Source: an uncultured Verrucomicrobiota bacterium (GTDB taxonomy: Bacteria; Verrucomicrobiota; Verrucomicrobiae; Opitutales; Opitutaceae). From it: a DNA stretch of 8,412 bases. Shown piece by piece: positions 7,386 through 8,412 of this stretch. Both the position numbers and the translations under genes were made by a program. The DNA is taken from contig CAMLNJ010000104.1 in assembly GCA_946481225.1 (NCBI GenBank), positions 1 to 8,412 of the forward strand, given 5' to 3'. The notes beneath the pieces are model-generated. The model did no database searches. It saw nothing but the letters and a program-made list of their open reading frames with translations, and was not told where the DNA came from. How positions within the stretch are numbered: the first letter of the stretch is position 1; each line of letters starts with the position of its first letter.

Positions 7386-7465
7386 GGTGTAGCCACGGCC
7401 GTGCCGGCCGTGTGCAGGTCGGCCGGGGGATCGAAGCGCACGCTCGACACGAGCGTGGCTACACC
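7386..7465. repeat. REPIN: inverted pair of GTAG-type REP hairpins
   Basis: The outer arms GGTGTAGCCACG (7386-7397) and CGTGGCTACACC (7454-7465) form a perfect 12-bp inverted repeat. Each arm runs into its own hairpin: CACGGCCG-TGC-CGGCCGTG (7394-7412) on the left and CACGCTCG-ACA-CGAGCGTG (7439-7457) on the right, both with 8-bp stems and 3-base loops. Read from either end, GTAG plus one C precedes the hairpin, which is the hallmark of REP sequences moved by RAYT (TnpA-REP) transposases. The two stems differ at two paired positions that change together (G-C to C-G, C-G to T-A). The element fills the junction of the convergent genes at 4936-7374 and ruvA and touches the ruvA stop codon. It could also act as a two-way transcription end or mRNA 3' shield, though no T run is present. 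No RAYT gene is in the window. Confidence 0.8.
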
Positions 7466-8086
7466 TCAGCCCGCGAGCGCGCGCTTGACGAGCTTCTCCG
7501 TCGTGGCGTCGGCGCCGAGGGCTACCTGGGCGCGGCGCACGGCGGCGTCGGCGTCGGCCGGCTTGTAGCCGAGCGCGCCGAGGGCGAGCACGGCGTCGCG
7601 GAAAACGGTGTTGCCCGAGGGAGCGGGGGCGGCGCCCGGGGCGGCATCGGCCGCGCCGGCGACAGGCGAGCCGGAGCCGGTGGCGCCGACTTTGGCGCGA
7701 AGCTCCACGACGAGACGTTCGGCGGTCTTTTTTCCGATGCCGGGGCACTTGGACAGTCCGTTGACGTCTCCGTCGCGGATCGCCGCTTCGAGCACGGGCA
7801 GCGACATGCGGCTCATGATCGTGAGGGCGAGCTTCGGGCCGACGCCCGAGACCGTCTCGATCATGAGGCGGAAGAAGTCTCGATCCGCGGGCGTGGCGAA
7901 GCCGTAAAGCGTCTGCGCATCCTCGCGGTAGATCACGAGGGTGTGGAGTTTGACCGTGGCGCCGGGCGCGGGGAGCTTCTCGGCCGTGGTCACGGGGATG
8001 TTCACCTCGTAGCCGAAGCCGTTGAGTTCGACGACGGCGCGCAGCGGAGTGGCCTCGGTGAGGAGACCTTGGATGGAGGTGATCAT
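7466..8086 (-). CDS. ruvA: Holliday junction DNA helicase subunit RuvA
   Basis: RuvA forms tetramers that bind four-way DNA junctions and load the RuvB motor for branch migration in recombinational repair. The 206-residue product has the normal length and all three domains: an N-terminal OB-fold (residues 1-~62, MITSIQGLL...GFGYEVNIPV...YGFATPADRDFF), a central helix-hairpin-helix domain with motifs VSGVGPKLAL (79-88) and CPGIGKKTAERL (114-125), and the C-terminal RuvB-binding domain (~160-206, VFRDAVLALGALGYKPADA...EKLVKRALAG). An Ala/Gly/Pro-rich linker (~132-159) joins the last two, as in the family. Neither ruvB nor ruvC is adjacent; the upstream neighbour on the same strand is dapB, 54 bp away. 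No Shine-Dalgarno is visible before the ATG (CCGCACGCCGCC). The TGA stop directly abuts the REPIN. Confidence 0.97.
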   Translation of the reverse strand: MITSIQGLLTEATPLRAVVELNGFGYEVNIPVTTAEKLPAPGATVKLHTLVIYREDAQTLYGFATPADRDFFRLMIETVSGVGPKLALTIMSRMSLPVLEAAIRDGDVNGLSKCPGIGKKTAERLVVELRAKVGATGSGSPVAGAADAAPGAAPAPSGNTVFRDAVLALGALGYKPADADAAVRRAQVALGADATTEKLVKRALAG

Positions 8087-8121
8087 GGCGGCGTGCGGGA
8101 TGGATGCCTGCGTGTTCGGAT

Positions 8122-8412
<291 letters not shown>

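Noticed and set aside
7386..7465. The inverted repeat as an ordinary bidirectional rho-independent terminator
   Set aside because: No T run follows either hairpin, and the GTAG heads and paired hairpins fit a REPIN better; a termination role remains possible.
7248..7748. Small - strand frames over the REPIN and the ruvA 3' end
   Set aside because: They are Arg-rich frame shadows across the repeat and ruvA with no start signal or family motif.

Overview
The window is a GC-rich bacterial chromosome segment with ordinary, vertically inherited-looking gene content. Protein style (an IF-3 with a Gly/Arg-rich head, a pair of large secreted proteins of a type I associate with Verrucomicrobiota/Planctomycetota) and GTAG-headed palindromic repeats suggest Verrucomicrobiota, possibly Opitutaceae. 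This placement is inference from memory of protein families, not from a search.

Layout. Positions 1-676 hold infC (translation initiation factor IF-3, + strand), followed by a rho-independent terminator (733-765). Then four + strand genes for exported proteins follow in a row: an Amidase_3 N-acetylmuramoyl-L-alanine amidase with an N-terminal stalk-type domain (773-1828), a trypsin-like/HtrA-type serine protease without a PDZ domain (2005-3000), a 613-residue secreted protein of unknown function with two copies of one module (3095-4936), and an 812-residue FG-GAP/VCBS-repeat beta-propeller protein (4936-7374). The last two overlap by one base (TGATG) and are very likely co-translated. On the - strand, entering from the right edge, are the 3' end of dapB (lysine/diaminopimelate pathway) and ruvA (Holliday-junction recognition). 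The convergent junction between the propeller gene and ruvA is filled by an 80-bp inverted pair of GTAG-type REP hairpins (a REPIN). A single GTAG-type hairpin sits between dapB and ruvA and overlaps the dapB stop codon.

How the genes relate. The amidase and dapB both touch peptidoglycan (remodelling; diaminopimelate supply), but they lie on opposite strands and I see no operon joining them. The protease, the duplicated-module protein and the propeller protein all carry signal peptides, so 2005-7374 reads as a cell-envelope or secreted block. The coupled pair at 3095-7374 is the best candidate here for an undescribed two-component envelope system, though nothing in the sequence gives its function.

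No tRNA, rRNA, CRISPR, phage or insertion-sequence gene was seen. No intergenic stretch exceeds 300 bases; the longest is 1829-2004 (176 bp). None of the start codons visible here has a convincing Shine-Dalgarno sequence; the bases before them are C-rich instead.
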